The position numbers and the translations under genes are program-made. A stretch of DNA of 64,000 nt from contig NZ_CP019702.2 in the NCBI RefSeq assembly GCF_002005205.3, positions 1,926,001 through 1,990,000 of the forward strand, in the 5' to 3' direction. The notes beneath the pieces are model-generated. The model made no database searches. It saw nothing but the letters and a program-made list of their open reading frames with translations, and had not been told where the DNA came from. The DNA comes from Rhizobium rhizogenes. Lineage in GTDB: Bacteria; Pseudomonadota; Alphaproteobacteria; Rhizobiales; Rhizobiaceae. Of this stretch, positions 1-10,214 are shown one piece after another (positions within the stretch are counted from its first letter, which is position 1; every line of letters starts with the position of its first letter).

Positions 1-26
1 AGGAGGCGCGGGCGCTGCTGCGCTAA
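1..26 (+). CDS. possible 3' end of a gene truncated by the window edge
   Basis: In one plus-strand frame the first bases read E-A-R-A-L-L-R and then a TAA stop at 24-26, just before a strong hairpin at 45-79. This fits the last codons of a gene entering from the left. Only seven residues are visible, so no family can be assigned and the frame could be chance. Confidence 0.3.
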
Positions 27-44
27 GCCCCCGTTTACAAAAAA

Positions 45-79
45 GAAGGCCCGGCGTACTGCCAGTCCGCCGGGCCTTC
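45..79. terminator. strong inverted repeat, probable bidirectional terminator
   Basis: A perfect 12-bp stem, GAAGGCCCGGCG at 45-56 and its complement at 68-79, encloses an 11-nt loop. On the minus strand the stem is followed by a run of T (the A-run at about 39-44 on plus), as expected for an intrinsic terminator of the minus-strand genes ending at 128. It may also end a plus-strand gene entering from the left. Confidence 0.75.
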
Positions 80-127
80 CCCGCTCAGCCGGTTGCGGCG
101 AGCGTCGCGTGTTCGGGCTTGAACTCC

Positions 128-298
128 TTAAAAGCCGATGAAAAGCCCCAGCCACCGTGCAACGGTTCTGATCATCCAGATCAGGAACACGAACGGGGCT
201 ATGCCAACCGCTGCGACGAGTGCCGCCGAGGCGACAACCAGCGCAGCGGTGAGATTGCGCCTGAACCGATGGCGTTTTGTGTCGAGGGCCTTATCCAT
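128..298 (-). CDS. small membrane protein of unknown function
   Basis: A 56-residue protein if started at the ATG at 298 (MDKALDTK...). That ATG overlaps the stop of the upstream small gene by 8 bp, which suggests translational coupling. A TTG 15 nt further upstream is an alternative start. The N-terminus is basic (KRHRFRR). About 35 hydrophobic residues follow, enough for one long or two short membrane segments broken by a proline. The gene ends 49 bp before a terminator with a T-run on this strand. No family was recognised. Confidence 0.6.
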   Translation of the reverse strand: MDKALDTKRHRFRRNLTAALVVASAALVAAVGIAPFVFLIWMIRTVARWLGLFIGF

Positions 299-428
299 GA
301 CGTATGGCGGCAACCAGCCCGCGAATGGTGAGCATGACGTAAAGCATGCCCGCCATCGCCATCAGCAGGCCGGTGCCGAGAGAGTTGAGATTGCTCAGCG
401 AAAACAGAAATGTATCAGCCGCCACCAT
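291..428 (-). CDS. 45-residue membrane peptide of unknown function
   Basis: Starts MVAADTFLFSLSN and ends VAAIRHG, with a hydrophobic core (LLMAMAGMLYVMLTI) that makes one membrane span. A GAAGGG ribosome binding site lies about 10 nt upstream of the ATG at 428. Its stop overlaps the start of the next small membrane protein, so the two look like one unit. It is short enough to be missed by automatic calling. The function is unknown. Confidence 0.6.
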   Translation of the reverse strand: MVAADTFLFSLSNLNSLGTGLLMAMAGMLYVMLTIRGLVAAIRHG

Positions 429-610
429 TGGCAGGACCCTTCAAGAACAGCAAATTCGGCATTGTTCTAGATCGCGCCGGTTTCCCGCTTATGTCCCGTT
501 TGTTTCGTCTTGTTGCTGTGACGGGGCATTTTCGTGATGGCGCGGATTGGCCTCATATCCGCAAGGCCCTTCACAAGCCTGTCGGTTTGGTTTAAAGCCG
601 CTCCCCGTAA

Positions 611-643
611 TCCGGTCGCAGCCCACCCGGTCAAAACAAGGGA
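611..643 (+). promoter_or_regulatory. candidate preQ1-I-type riboswitch in front of queC
   Basis: About 30 nt directly before queC can form a short CCGG/CCGG stem around a loop beginning TCGC. It is followed by an A-rich tail (AAAAC) and then AAGG, which is also the queC ribosome binding site. That order (short stem, C-rich loop, A-rich strand, pseudoknot partner overlapping the Shine-Dalgarno) is the layout of preQ1 class I riboswitches, which are known upstream of queC operons. The match was made by eye, without a covariance model. Confidence 0.5.
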
Positions 644-652
644 TCCCAAATT

Positions 653-1363
653 ATGAAAACCATCGTCATCTGCTCCGGCGGATTGGACTCCGTTTCGCTT
701 GCGCATAAAATCGCGGCGGAACACGAACTTCTCGCTCTCGTCTCCTTCGATTATGGCCAGCGCCACAGGAAGGAGCTGGAATACGCCGCCGATTGCGCAA
801 GGCGTCTCGGCGTGCCGCATCATGTCATCGATATCAGAACCATCGGCGCGCATCTCACCGGCTCGGCACTCACCGACGACGTGGAGGTGCCTGATGGCCA
901 CTACGCGGAAGAGACCATGCGCTCCACCGTGGTGCCGAACCGCAACGCCATCATGCTCACCATCGCTTTCGGGCTGGCCGCCGCGCAGCAGGCGGATGCC
1001 GTTGCGATTGCCGTGCATGGCGGCGACCATTTCATTTACCCCGACTGCCGGCCGGGCTTCATTGACAGCTTCAATGCCATGCAGGCGCATGCGCTGGAAG
1101 GTTATGCCGACGTCAAGCTCTTTGCGCCCTATGTCACCGTTTCCAAGGCGGCGATTGTGACCGATGGTGCGAAATACGGCACGCCGTTTGGCGAAACATG
1201 GTCCTGTTACAAGGGCGGCTTGCGTCATTGCGGCCGCTGCGGCACCTGCGTGGAGCGGCGCGAGGCCTTTCATCTGGCCGGTGTTACCGATCCGACCGAT
1301 TATGAGGATCCGGACTTCTGGGTAGCGGCCACCCATGCCTTTGCGGCACAGGAGGTGCGCTGA
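653..1363 (+). CDS. queC: 7-cyano-7-deazaguanine synthase QueC
   Basis: A 236-residue cytosolic enzyme that converts 7-carboxy-7-deazaguanine to preQ0 using ATP and ammonia, in queuosine biosynthesis. The N-terminal PP-loop motif SGGLDS is at residues 8-13. Four cysteines near the C-terminus (C185, C193, C196, C199, the last three as CGRCGTC) match the family's zinc site. The length is typical. The ATG has AAGGGA about 9 nt upstream, inside the candidate riboswitch. The stop overlaps the queD start by one base, so queC-queD-queE form one operon. Confidence 0.97.
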   Translation: MKTIVICSGGLDSVSLAHKIAAEHELLALVSFDYGQRHRKELEYAADCARRLGVPHHVIDIRTIGAHLTGSALTDDVEVPDGHYAEETMRSTVVPNRNAIMLTIAFGLAAAQQADAVAIAVHGGDHFIYPDCRPGFIDSFNAMQAHALEGYADVKLFAPYVTVSKAAIVTDGAKYGTPFGETWSCYKGGLRHCGRCGTCVERREAFHLAGVTDPTDYEDPDFWVAATHAFAAQEVR

Positions 1364-1719
1364 TGTTCCGCATTACCAAGGAATTTCACTTCTCCGCCTC
1401 GCATCAGCTAAAAAGCCTGCCGTCCGATCACCAGTGCAACCGTCTGCACGGCCATAATTACATCGTTGAGGTCGAATTATCGGGCGAAGCCCTGAACGAG
1501 CACGGTTTCGTGCGCGACTATCACGAGCTTTCGCCGCTGAAGCGTTATATCGACGATCATTTCGACCATCGCCACCTGAACGACGTTCTCGGCCACGACC
1601 GGGTGACGGCGGAATATCTGGCGAAGCATTTCTACGACTGGTGCAAGGATCGCCTGCCGGAAACCAGCGCCGTGCGGGTGAGCGAAACCGCCAAGACCTG
1701 GGCGGAATACCGGCCATGA
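1363..1719 (+). CDS. queD: 6-carboxytetrahydropterin synthase QueD
   Basis: A 118-residue member of the PTPS/QueD family that makes 6-carboxy-5,6,7,8-tetrahydropterin from dihydroneopterin triphosphate, the step before QueE. The zinc histidines are visible as H14 (SASHQL) and the HGH pair H29/H31. The catalytic cysteine is C25 in CNRLHGH. Downstream, DHRHLND and a C-terminal [10 protein letters not shown] segment are typical of the family. It overlaps queC by 1 bp at the start and queE by 4 bp at the end (ATGA). Confidence 0.96.
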   Translation: MFRITKEFHFSASHQLKSLPSDHQCNRLHGHNYIVEVELSGEALNEHGFVRDYHELSPLKRYIDDHFDHRHLNDVLGHDRVTAEYLAKHFYDWCKDRLPETSAVRVSETAKTWAEYRP

Positions 1720-2471
1720 CGGTGGCTGCACACAAGATTGCAGCCAAGGAAACCACAATCCGCATCAGCGAAATCTTCGGCCCGACCATTCAGGGAGAGG
1801 GTTTGTTGATTGGTCTGCCAACGGTTTTCGTGCGTACCGGCGGCTGCGATTACCGCTGTTCCTGGTGCGATACGTTACATGCGGTCGATAGCGACTACCG
1901 CGACACGTGGAAACCGCTGTCGGTCGAGGCGATCTGGCAGGAGGTGCGGCGGCTTTCCGGCGGTGTGCCGTTGACTGTGTCACTTTCAGGCGGCAATCCA
2001 GCTATCCAGCCGCTCGGAGCCTTGATCGCGAAGGGGCAGGGCGAGGGGTATCGCTTCGCGCTGGAAACGCAGGGCAGCATCGCGAAAGACTGGTTTGCCG
2101 GTCTCGACCATCTGGTTCTAAGCCCCAAGCCGCCATCAAGCGGCATGGAAACGGACTGGCGGGCGTTCGAGGACTGTCTTGCCGCTGCCGGCGATGGGCC
2201 GCAGGTGGCGCTGAAGATCGTGGTCTTCGATGATGTGGATTATGCCTATGCTAAGGCGGCATCCGCGCGCTTCCCGCATCTGCCCGTCTATCTTCAGCCC
2301 GGCAACCATACCCCGCCGCCGCCCGACGATGACGATGCGCGGGTGGATATCGACGGGGTGATGGACCGGATGTTGTGGCTGGTGGATAAGGTCAGCGAAG
2401 ACCGCTGGTTTTCGGCGCGGGTGCTGCCGCAGCTGCATGTGCTGTTGTGGGGGAACAAGCGCGGGGTTTGA
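1716..2471 (+). CDS. queE: 7-carboxy-7-deazaguanine synthase QueE (radical SAM)
   Basis: A 251-residue radical-SAM enzyme that contracts the QueD product to 7-carboxy-7-deazaguanine. The cluster motif is CDYRCSWC with C44, C48 and C51 (CX3CX2C). Upstream, the [10 protein letters not shown] segment is typical of QueE. I start it at the ATG at 1716, which overlaps the queD stop as ATGA. A longer in-frame reading from 1641 lies inside queD and has no support. A C-terminal [16 protein letters not shown] ending is common in this family. Confidence 0.95.
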   Translation: MTVAAHKIAAKETTIRISEIFGPTIQGEGLLIGLPTVFVRTGGCDYRCSWCDTLHAVDSDYRDTWKPLSVEAIWQEVRRLSGGVPLTVSLSGGNPAIQPLGALIAKGQGEGYRFALETQGSIAKDWFAGLDHLVLSPKPPSSGMETDWRAFEDCLAAAGDGPQVALKIVVFDDVDYAYAKAASARFPHLPVYLQPGNHTPPPPDDDDARVDIDGVMDRMLWLVDKVSEDRWFSARVLPQLHVLLWGNKRGV

Positions 2472-2485
2472 GGGAGTTATAAGGT

Positions 2486-2624
2486 CCCTCCGTCATGCCG
2501 GTCCCCGGAACAAGTCCGAGGATGATCCGGCATCCAGTCACGGCGCGTCTGCGCCGGGAAAAGAGTCTTTTGCGATCAAAGACTTGATCGCGCTGGACCC
2601 CGGATCAAGTCCGGGGTGACGGAG
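2486..2624. repeat. palindromic intergenic repeat, rhizobial type
   Basis: The spacer after queE holds a mosaic of inverted segments. The outer ends read CCTCCGTCAT on the left and TGACGGAG on the right. Related segments (CCCCGGAACAAGTCC and CCCCGGATCAAGTCC) occur near each end, and a smaller hairpin GCGATCAAAGACTTGATCGC lies between. This is how the palindromic intergenic elements of Rhizobiaceae look. A second element with similar ends is at 61783-61856. Confidence 0.6.
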
Positions 2625-2652
2625 AGCGAGGAGCGCCCTTTGCGGCAATCCA

Positions 2653-2674
2653 TGCGGCGGCTTGCGCCGCCGCA
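2653..2674. terminator. hairpin after thuB
   Basis: A 9-bp stem TGCGGCGGC / GCCGCCGCA with a 4-nt loop lies 11 bp beyond the thuB stop. There is no clear T-run, so it may end transcription only partly or act as a 3' stabiliser for the thu mRNA. Confidence 0.45.
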
Positions 2675-2684
2675 CTTTCGAAAA

Positions 2685-3734
2685 TCAAGCCGAAACGGCC
2701 ACCTCACGCCGTTCCCGATCCGCGATGATCGATAGATCGAGCACCTTCTGCAGATTGGCGGCATGGCGGAAGTCCGGATCGGCGGGGCCGCCTTCCATGA
2801 CGGCCTTGGCGAATTTTTCGTAATTCGTCGGCACGGGGTCGACATCGATCGTCTTCCAGATTGCCGTTTCCACATCCTCGCCGATGCAGGCACGCAGGCT
2901 GGAATAGTCGGGCGTGTGGATGACTTCGAGCGCGCCCTTGTCGCCATGGATGCGCAGGCGCAGTTCGTTCAAGTGCCCCGTCGCCCAGCGGCTGGCGTGG
3001 ATGACGCCCATGGCGCCGTTTTCCAGTTCGGCGGTCATGGTGAAGCTGTCATTGGCGTCGAGATCGTAGACGCCAATTTTATTGCCTTCATATTTGTCGA
3101 AGGTCTTCAGCCGCGTGAAGATGCGCTCCACATCGCTGCCCGCGCCATAGGAGGCGAAGTCGAGAATGTGGATGCCGACATCGCCCAGCACGCCGTTCGA
3201 GCCATGCTTGGTGGAAAGCCGCCACAGCCACTTGCTCTCCGTCATCCAGTCGCCCCAGGCCTTGGAAACCAGCCAGCTCTGGAGATAGGAGGCTTCCAGA
3301 TGCCGCACCTTGCCGATCTTGCCTGCCAGCACCATCTCACGCGCCGCCTGCAAGGGGGCGACGTTGCGATAGGTGAGGTTGACCATGGCGACGAGGCCGG
3401 CTTTTTCGGCGGCATCGGCCATTTCGGCGGCCTTGGCGTAGTTTTCCGCCAGCGGCTTTTCGCAGAAGACATGCTTGCCGGCCGCCAGCAGTTTCAGGCT
3501 CGTGGGATGGTGGATGGCGTCCGGCGTGACATTGGCTGCCGCATCGAATTCACCCCAGGCAATGGCGTCATCCAGCGAGGTGAAGGAGAGTGGGATATTG
3601 TGGCGGAGCGCAAAGCCGCGCACCACCACATCATCCACATCCACCGCTGCGACCAGTTCGACGCCGGGGATTTGCGAGAAATAGGTGGCATGGTTGTTGG
3701 CCATGCCGCCGGTTCCGAGAATGAGAAGTCTCAT
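2685..3734 (-). CDS. thuB: ThuB, Gfo/Idh/MocA-family disaccharide dehydrogenase
   Basis: A 349-residue NAD(P)-dependent oxidoreductase. The N-terminal Rossmann motif is GTGGMA (MRLLILGTGGMANNH), followed by HVFCEKPLAENYAKA, the EKP motif of Gfo/Idh/MocA enzymes with the substrate-contacting lysine. In rhizobia and A. tumefaciens, the thuEFGKAB operon is known to assimilate trehalose, maltitol and sucrose isomers through 3-keto derivatives; ThuB belongs to that step. It starts 6 bp after thuA and is the last gene of the operon. Confidence 0.92.
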   Translation of the reverse strand: MRLLILGTGGMANNHATYFSQIPGVELVAAVDVDDVVVRGFALRHNIPLSFTSLDDAIAWGEFDAAANVTPDAIHHPTSLKLLAAGKHVFCEKPLAENYAKAAEMADAAEKAGLVAMVNLTYRNVAPLQAAREMVLAGKIGKVRHLEASYLQSWLVSKAWGDWMTESKWLWRLSTKHGSNGVLGDVGIHILDFASYGAGSDVERIFTRLKTFDKYEGNKIGVYDLDANDSFTMTAELENGAMGVIHASRWATGHLNELRLRIHGDKGALEVIHTPDYSSLRACIGEDVETAIWKTIDVDPVPTNYEKFAKAVMEGGPADPDFRHAANLQKVLDLSIIADRERREVAVSA

Positions 3735-3740
3735 GGCTTT

Positions 3741-4526
3741 TTACCTGTAACCTGCTTCGCCTGCCTTGTGCAGCTTGGGGCCGCGTTCTTCGATCGGCTC
3801 CAGCGCCTTGTCGACGGGAACATTGGGCGCATCGTGAATGCTCTTCAGTGCGCCAACCGGATTATAGGCCCATTTCACCGAGTTGCTGATGACCTTCTGG
3901 ACATTGGCATCGTGATAGGTGGGGTAGGTCTCGTGGCCGGGGCGGAAATAGAAGATATTGCCGGCGCCGCGACGCCAGGTGAGGCCGGAACGGAAGACTT
4001 CGCCGCCCTGGAACCAGGAGATGAAGACGGTTTCCAGCGGCTCCGGCACGGAGAACTGCTCGCCGTACATTTCCTCGTTTTCCAGCTCGAAATGCTCAGG
4101 CAGGCCGGCGGCAATCGGGTGGCGCGGATTGATCGTCCACAGACGCTCGCGTTCGCCCGCCTCACGCCATTTCAGCGCGCAGGGTGTGCCCATCAGCCGC
4201 TTGAACGGCTTGGAGAAGTGGCCGGAATGCAGGACGATGAGGCCCATGCCTTCCCAGACGCGCTTGGCGACGCGCTCGACGATCTCGTCCTGCACCGCGC
4301 CATGGTCCTTGTGGCCCCACCAGACCAGCACGTCGGTCTTGTCGAGGCGATCCTGCGACAGGCCGTGTTCCGGTTCCTGAAGGGTGGCGGTGGTGGCATT
4401 GATCTCGGGGTTCTGGTTCAGCGCGTCGGCGATGGTGTTGTGCATGCCGTTTGGATAGATCGAACGCACCGTCTCATTGATGTGTTCGTGGATATTTTCG
4501 CCCCATACAACGGTGTTGATGGTCAT
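3741..4526 (-). CDS. thuA: ThuA, trehalose utilisation protein
   Basis: A 261-residue ThuA-domain protein (glutamine-amidotransferase-like fold), cytosolic. Recognisable segments are [34 protein letters not shown] and [18 protein letters not shown]. ThuA acts with ThuB in catabolism of imported disaccharides; its exact chemistry is less settled than ThuB's. Two in-frame ATGs exist, at 4532 and 4526. The GAGGAG site is only 1 nt before the first and 7 nt before the second, so I take 4526. It lies between thuK and thuB. Confidence 0.92.
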   Translation of the reverse strand: MTINTVVWGENIHEHINETVRSIYPNGMHNTIADALNQNPEINATTATLQEPEHGLSQDRLDKTDVLVWWGHKDHGAVQDEIVERVAKRVWEGMGLIVLHSGHFSKPFKRLMGTPCALKWREAGERERLWTINPRHPIAAGLPEHFELENEEMYGEQFSVPEPLETVFISWFQGGEVFRSGLTWRRGAGNIFYFRPGHETYPTYHDANVQKVISNSVKWAYNPVGALKSIHDAPNVPVDKALEPIEERGPKLHKAGEAGYR

Positions 4527-4583
4527 TTTCATGCTCCTCGGTGAAAGCCGGGACCTTGGGTGATCCCGGCGAAAGTGAAAAAT

Positions 4584-5612
4584 TCAGGCAGCGCCCCGGG
4601 CGGGGTTGCGGGCAAGCGCCCGGCCTTCGGCGTCAAAACGATGGATCTGCGTCGCATCCGCCACGAGGGCGATACGCTCGCCCGCCTTGCGGTCGGTCAC
4701 GCCCTCTTCGCGAACGACGACGGGTTCACCGGCGCCGATCTCGACATAGATGTAGCTGTCCGACCCAAGCATTTCCGAATGCACGATCTCGCCGCTCCAG
4801 CCGCTGCCGTCGGTGGTGATGGTGATGTGCTCCGGGCGGATGCCGATGGTTTTTGCGCCTTCCGTCTCGGCATATTTGCCTGACAGGAAGTTCATCTTCG
4901 GCGAGCCAATGAAGCCGGCGACGAAGGTGTTGACCGGACTTTCGTAGAGCTCCAGCGGTGTGCCGATCTGCTCGACCCGGCCGTCACGCAGCACGCAGAT
5001 GCGGTCGGCGAGCGTCATTGCCTCCACCTGGTCGTGGGTGACGTAGATCATCGTCGTGTCATGCATCGAGCGGTGCAGCTTGGCGATTTCCAGACGCGTG
5101 GCAACGCGCAATGCCGCATCGAGGTTGGAAAGCGGCTCATCGAACAGGAATACCTTCGGATCGCGCACGATGGCACGGCCGATGGCGACACGCTGGCGCT
5201 GGCCGCCGGAAAGCTGCTTTGGCAGGCGCTCCAGATAGGGTGTGAGCTGCAGCATCTCGGCTGCCGCTTCGACGCGCTTCCTGCGCTGTTCCTTGTCCGC
5301 GCCTGATAGCTTCATGCCGAAGGCCATGTTTTCGAACACGGTCATATGCGGATAAAGCGCATAGGACTGGAAGACCATGGCGACGCCGCGCTTGGCGGGC
5401 GGCAGGCGGTTCACCGTCTCGCCATCGAAGGAGAGCGTGCCGCCCGAAATTTCCTCCAGCCCGCAGATGAGGCGCAGCAGCGTGGACTTGCCGCAGCCGG
5501 AAGGGCCAACGAAAACCATGAACTCGCCGGAGCGGATGTCCATGTCGATGCCCTTGATGACATCGAAGGCGCCGAAGGATTTGCGAAGATCGCGCAGTTG
5601 AATGGTGGTCAT
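4584..5612 (-). CDS. thuK: ThuK, ATP-binding subunit of the disaccharide ABC importer
   Basis: A 342-residue MalK/UgpC-type ATPase. Walker A is GPSGCGKST, the Q-loop follows in FQSYALYPHMTVFENMAFG, the signature is LSGGQRQR, Walker B is VFLFDEPLSNLD, and the switch histidine is in YVTHDQVEAMTLADR. The C-terminal third is the TOBE/MalK regulatory domain. It energises ThuF/ThuG at the inner membrane. Ten bases separate its start from the thuG stop. Confidence 0.95.
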   Translation of the reverse strand: MTTIQLRDLRKSFGAFDVIKGIDMDIRSGEFMVFVGPSGCGKSTLLRLICGLEEISGGTLSFDGETVNRLPPAKRGVAMVFQSYALYPHMTVFENMAFGMKLSGADKEQRRKRVEAAAEMLQLTPYLERLPKQLSGGQRQRVAIGRAIVRDPKVFLFDEPLSNLDAALRVATRLEIAKLHRSMHDTTMIYVTHDQVEAMTLADRICVLRDGRVEQIGTPLELYESPVNTFVAGFIGSPKMNFLSGKYAETEGAKTIGIRPEHITITTDGSGWSGEIVHSEMLGSDSYIYVEIGAGEPVVVREEGVTDRKAGERIALVADATQIHRFDAEGRALARNPARGAA

Positions 5613-5622
5613 GATGTTTCTC

Positions 5623-7427
<1,805 letters not shown>

Positions 7428-7447
7428 GGGGATATCTCGCGGTTGGG

Positions 7448-7483
7448 GCGCGGGAAACGATCAGGCGAGACCATCTCCCGCGC
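7448..7483. terminator. hairpin in the thuE-thuF spacer, possible attenuator
   Basis: GCGCGGGA at 7448-7455 pairs with TCCCGCGC at 7476-7483 across a 20-nt loop, just after the thuE stop and before thuF. Stem-loops at this place in sugar ABC operons often stabilise or partly terminate the binding-protein mRNA. The loop is long and there is no T-run. Confidence 0.4.
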
Positions 7484-7491
7484 GGGCCGGA

Positions 7492-8757
7492 TTACCAGCC
7501 GTTGCCTTTGAGATCGGTCAGTTCAACCTCGAGAAGTTCGAGATTTTCCGCCGCCGTGCCGTTGCCGGAGAGCGTGTTGTGCACGGCACCCCAGAACTTG
7601 GCCGAAACCTCGTTATATTTCACCTTGGCCGAGGCGGAAGGACGCGGAACAGCGGTCTGGAAGATCGGCTTCCATGTCGGCATGAAGGGCTGTGCTTCGG
7701 CGACATCCTTGTCGTCGTAAAGGGATGCGATCGTCGGCATGTTGGAGAGCTGGATCGCGCGCAGCTTTTGGGTGTCTTTCGACGCCAGGAATTTCACGAG
7801 CTGAATGGCGGCTTCCTGATCGCCGGAATATTTCGAAACGGCGAGGTTCCAGCCGCCGAGTGTCGAGGCAGGGGCCTCGCCTTCTGTGCCAGCTGGCAGC
7901 GGGGTGACGCCGAACTTGCCCTTGATGGCGCTGTCGTCGCCGTTTCCAAGCGCATAGGCATAGGGCCAGTTGCGCATGAATACGGAATTGCCGGTCTGCC
8001 AGACGCCGCGCGCTTCCTCTTCCTTGTAGGCCAGCACGCCCTGCGGCGCGATGGTGCCGACCCAGCCCTTGGCGGTTTCGATGGCGGCTGCCGCCTTTTC
8101 ATTGTTGACGGAGATATCGCCATTGCTTTCGACGATATGGCCACCGCCTGCCGATGCGATCCATTCCAGCGCGTTGCAGGTCAGGCCTTCATAGGCGCTG
8201 CCCTGGAAAACGAAGCCCCAGAGATCCTTCTGTCCGCCCGCGCGTTCCTTGTCCTGAATTTCCTTGGCGGTCTCGCTCAGTTCCTTCCAGGTTTTCGGCG
8301 GCTGCTTGCCGTATTTTTCCAGAAGGTCCTTGCGGTAGAACAGCGCCGGCGCGTCGGTGAACATCGGCATGGCGACGAGCTTGCCGTCAACCGTCTGCGA
8401 CGCGACGATGGAGGGGAAATGATCGCCGATGACATCCTTGGTCGCTGCGGTCAGATCCACGAATTGGTCGGCCAGCTGCGGCGCCCAGATCACGTCCGTC
8501 TGGTAGACGTCGACATCCTTGTTGCCGGCGGCAAGCCACAGCCGGTACTGGCTGAACTGCTCGCTGGATGATGACGGCATGGTGACGAGATTGACCTTGT
8601 GGCCGGTTTCTTTCTCGAAGGCGGCGATACGTTCGCGGAAGAACGCGACGTTCTTGCCGGTCGAATTGGCGGCGATGGAAAGCTCGGCCGCCTGAGCCGA
8701 AACGGCGGCGGAAAACACGGTTCCGCACAGGAACAAAGTCTTCATGGAAATATTCAT
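7492..8757 (-). CDS. thuE: ThuE, periplasmic disaccharide-binding protein
   Basis: A 421-residue MalE-type solute-binding protein. The signal peptide is residues 1-23 (MNISMKTLFLCGTVFSAAVSAQA, cut before AELSI). The mature part has the family's early ANSTGKNVAFFRERIAAFEK helix and a DVYQTDVIWAPQLADQFVDL segment. A GGAGGAG site sits 7-8 nt before the ATG at 8757; a longer in-frame reading to 8850 has no site and would bury the signal peptide. It delivers trehalose and related disaccharides to ThuFGK. First gene of the operon, divergent from thuR. Confidence 0.95.
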   Translation of the reverse strand: MNISMKTLFLCGTVFSAAVSAQAAELSIAANSTGKNVAFFRERIAAFEKETGHKVNLVTMPSSSSEQFSQYRLWLAAGNKDVDVYQTDVIWAPQLADQFVDLTAATKDVIGDHFPSIVASQTVDGKLVAMPMFTDAPALFYRKDLLEKYGKQPPKTWKELSETAKEIQDKERAGGQKDLWGFVFQGSAYEGLTCNALEWIASAGGGHIVESNGDISVNNEKAAAAIETAKGWVGTIAPQGVLAYKEEEARGVWQTGNSVFMRNWPYAYALGNGDDSAIKGKFGVTPLPAGTEGEAPASTLGGWNLAVSKYSGDQEAAIQLVKFLASKDTQKLRAIQLSNMPTIASLYDDKDVAEAQPFMPTWKPIFQTAVPRPSASAKVKYNEVSAKFWGAVHNTLSGNGTAAENLELLEVELTDLKGNGW

Positions 8758-8795
8758 TGTCAAACTCCTCCGTTGACGCTTCCGATTGTCCTCAA

Positions 8796-8815
8796 AATTG
8801 AAAGCGCTTTTGACT
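8796..8815. promoter_or_regulatory. LacI-type operator O1 near the thuE promoter
   Basis: A perfect palindrome AAAGCGCTTT (8801-8810) is flanked by TTG and TTGA, giving TTGAAAGCGCTTTTGA. The central CG is typical of LacI/GalR-family operators. It lies about 45 bp upstream of the thuE start, where bound ThuR could block the thuEFGKAB promoter. Confidence 0.6.
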
Positions 8816-8945
8816 GACGCGAGGCTCTCAAAAGCCGAGCAATCTGTCAATACTCTTTCTAATTCCCCGGAAATCGGCTGTTTTCGCCTGCAATTTTTCG
8901 GCGTTTGCCTTTGAGAATAATCAACTGTAAGGTTTCAGGTGGAGG

Positions 8946-8969
8946 AAAATTGAAATCGTTTTCAATTTT
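8946..8969. promoter_or_regulatory. LacI-type operator O2, long perfect dyad
   Basis: Perfect 10-bp arms AAAATTGAAA and TTTCAATTTT surround a TCGT centre. The TTGAAA half-site is shared with O1, 145 bp away. The site is 58 bp upstream of thuR, so it could serve autoregulation or looping with O1. ThuR, encoded next door, is the obvious ligand; that pairing is inference. Confidence 0.65.
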
Positions 8970-9026
8970 TGTCGGCTTGAAAAATCCGCGGCGGCGACGC
9001 ATGCAGGGCCAAATTGGCAAAAAATT

Positions 9027-10040
9027 ATGAAGCTCAAGGAATTCGCAGAGAAAGTCGGGCTCTCGCCCACCACCGTCAGCCGGGCGCTGGGCGGCTACCC
9101 CGAGGTGCGCGAGGAAACGCGCCGGCGGGTGATGGAGGCTGCGCTGAAATACGGCTACCGGCCGAATGCAAACGCTGTCAGGCTGGCGACGGGCAGGGCA
9201 GGCGCTATCGGCGTCGTCATGGGCCGTTCGGGCGGCGGGCACTTCTTTTCGGAATTCATGGGCGGCATGGCGACCCGGCTGGAGCGCGAAGAGACAGATA
9301 TTCTCGTCAGCGTCACCGTCGACAACAATGTCGATGAGGAACTGGCGATTTTCAGCCGGCTGGCAGCGAGCGGCCGGGTGGATGGCATCATCGTGCATTC
9401 GCCGCGCCCGGAGGACGAGCGTATCGCGCTGCTCAACCGGCTGGGGGTGCCTTTCATTGTGCATGGCCGATCAAAGACGCCTTTCGAACATGCCTGGCTC
9501 GATATCGACAATCATGATGTGACCTATCGCCCGACGATCCATTTTCTGGAGCGCGGCCATCGGCAGATCGCCCTTATCAATGGTCCTGTCGGTCGAACCT
9601 TCGTGCAGGATCGTGAACAGGGTTTTCGCGAGGCGCTGGCGACCCATGGTATCACGCCGGATCCACGCTTCATGATGAGTGAGCACTTCAGCGAGGAAGC
9701 GGCTTTCCGCTTCGCCCGCTCGCTGCTGGAGCAGACGCCGCGCCCGACGGCCTTTGTCGCGGGTGCGATGATGACGGCGCAGGGTGTCTATCGCGCCGCA
9801 ACGCAGATGGGGCTGGTGATCGGCAGGGACGTCTCCGTCATCGCCCATGACGACGTGTTTCCCTATCTCACGCCGGAGAGCATGATGCCGCCGCTCTCCA
9901 CCACCCGTTCGCCCATGCGCATGGCGGGCATGCGGGTAACGGACCTGCTTTTGCAGATCATCGGCGGCCGGCCGATGCGCGAGGTCCAGGAATTGTGGCC
10001 GGTGGAGCTGATCTTGCGGGAATCGGTCGGCCCCGCCTGA
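9027..10040 (+). CDS. thuR: ThuR, LacI-family repressor of the thu operon
   Basis: A 337-residue LacI/GalR regulator. The N-terminal helix-turn-helix is MKLKEFAEKVGLSPTTVSRAL (residues 1-21), followed by the hinge-helix region (YRPNANAVRLATGR). The remainder is a periplasmic-binding-like effector domain. It is divergent from thuE with two dyads in the 269-bp spacer. Its orthologues respond to trehalose and sucrose. The ribosome binding site is weak (AAAAAATT before ATG), which fits a low-abundance repressor. Confidence 0.93.
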   Translation: MKLKEFAEKVGLSPTTVSRALGGYPEVREETRRRVMEAALKYGYRPNANAVRLATGRAGAIGVVMGRSGGGHFFSEFMGGMATRLEREETDILVSVTVDNNVDEELAIFSRLAASGRVDGIIVHSPRPEDERIALLNRLGVPFIVHGRSKTPFEHAWLDIDNHDVTYRPTIHFLERGHRQIALINGPVGRTFVQDREQGFREALATHGITPDPRFMMSEHFSEEAAFRFARSLLEQTPRPTAFVAGAMMTAQGVYRAATQMGLVIGRDVSVIAHDDVFPYLTPESMMPPLSTTRSPMRMAGMRVTDLLLQIIGGRPMREVQELWPVELILRESVGPA

Positions 10041-10161
10041 GCTTGTCGACATAGCACACTGATTCCACTCCATTTTGTGAACATCAGTTGATAGCGTTCG
10101 CCTTTCGTCATCTATACGTCGGCGCCATCTCATGTATAATCAAAACAGTCTTGTTCGTTAT

Positions 10162-10186
10162 GGAACGGGACTTGGGCCGACGCGTT
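10162..10186 (+). promoter_or_regulatory. EcfG-type general stress promoter 1
   Basis: GGAAC at 10162-10166, 16 bases, then CGTT at 10183-10186, exactly the -35/-10 pattern used by the alphaproteobacterial general stress sigma factor EcfG. It ends about 28 bp before the start of a 65-residue protein. Confidence 0.75.
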
Positions 10187-10214
10187 GAGGGGACGTGTCG
10201 AAGGAGGACGACGG

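Noticed and set aside
2763..4544. 593-codon plus-strand reading frame opposite thuA and thuB
   Set aside because: It is the complement of two well-supported genes in GC-rich DNA, has no ribosome binding site and no recognisable protein sequence.
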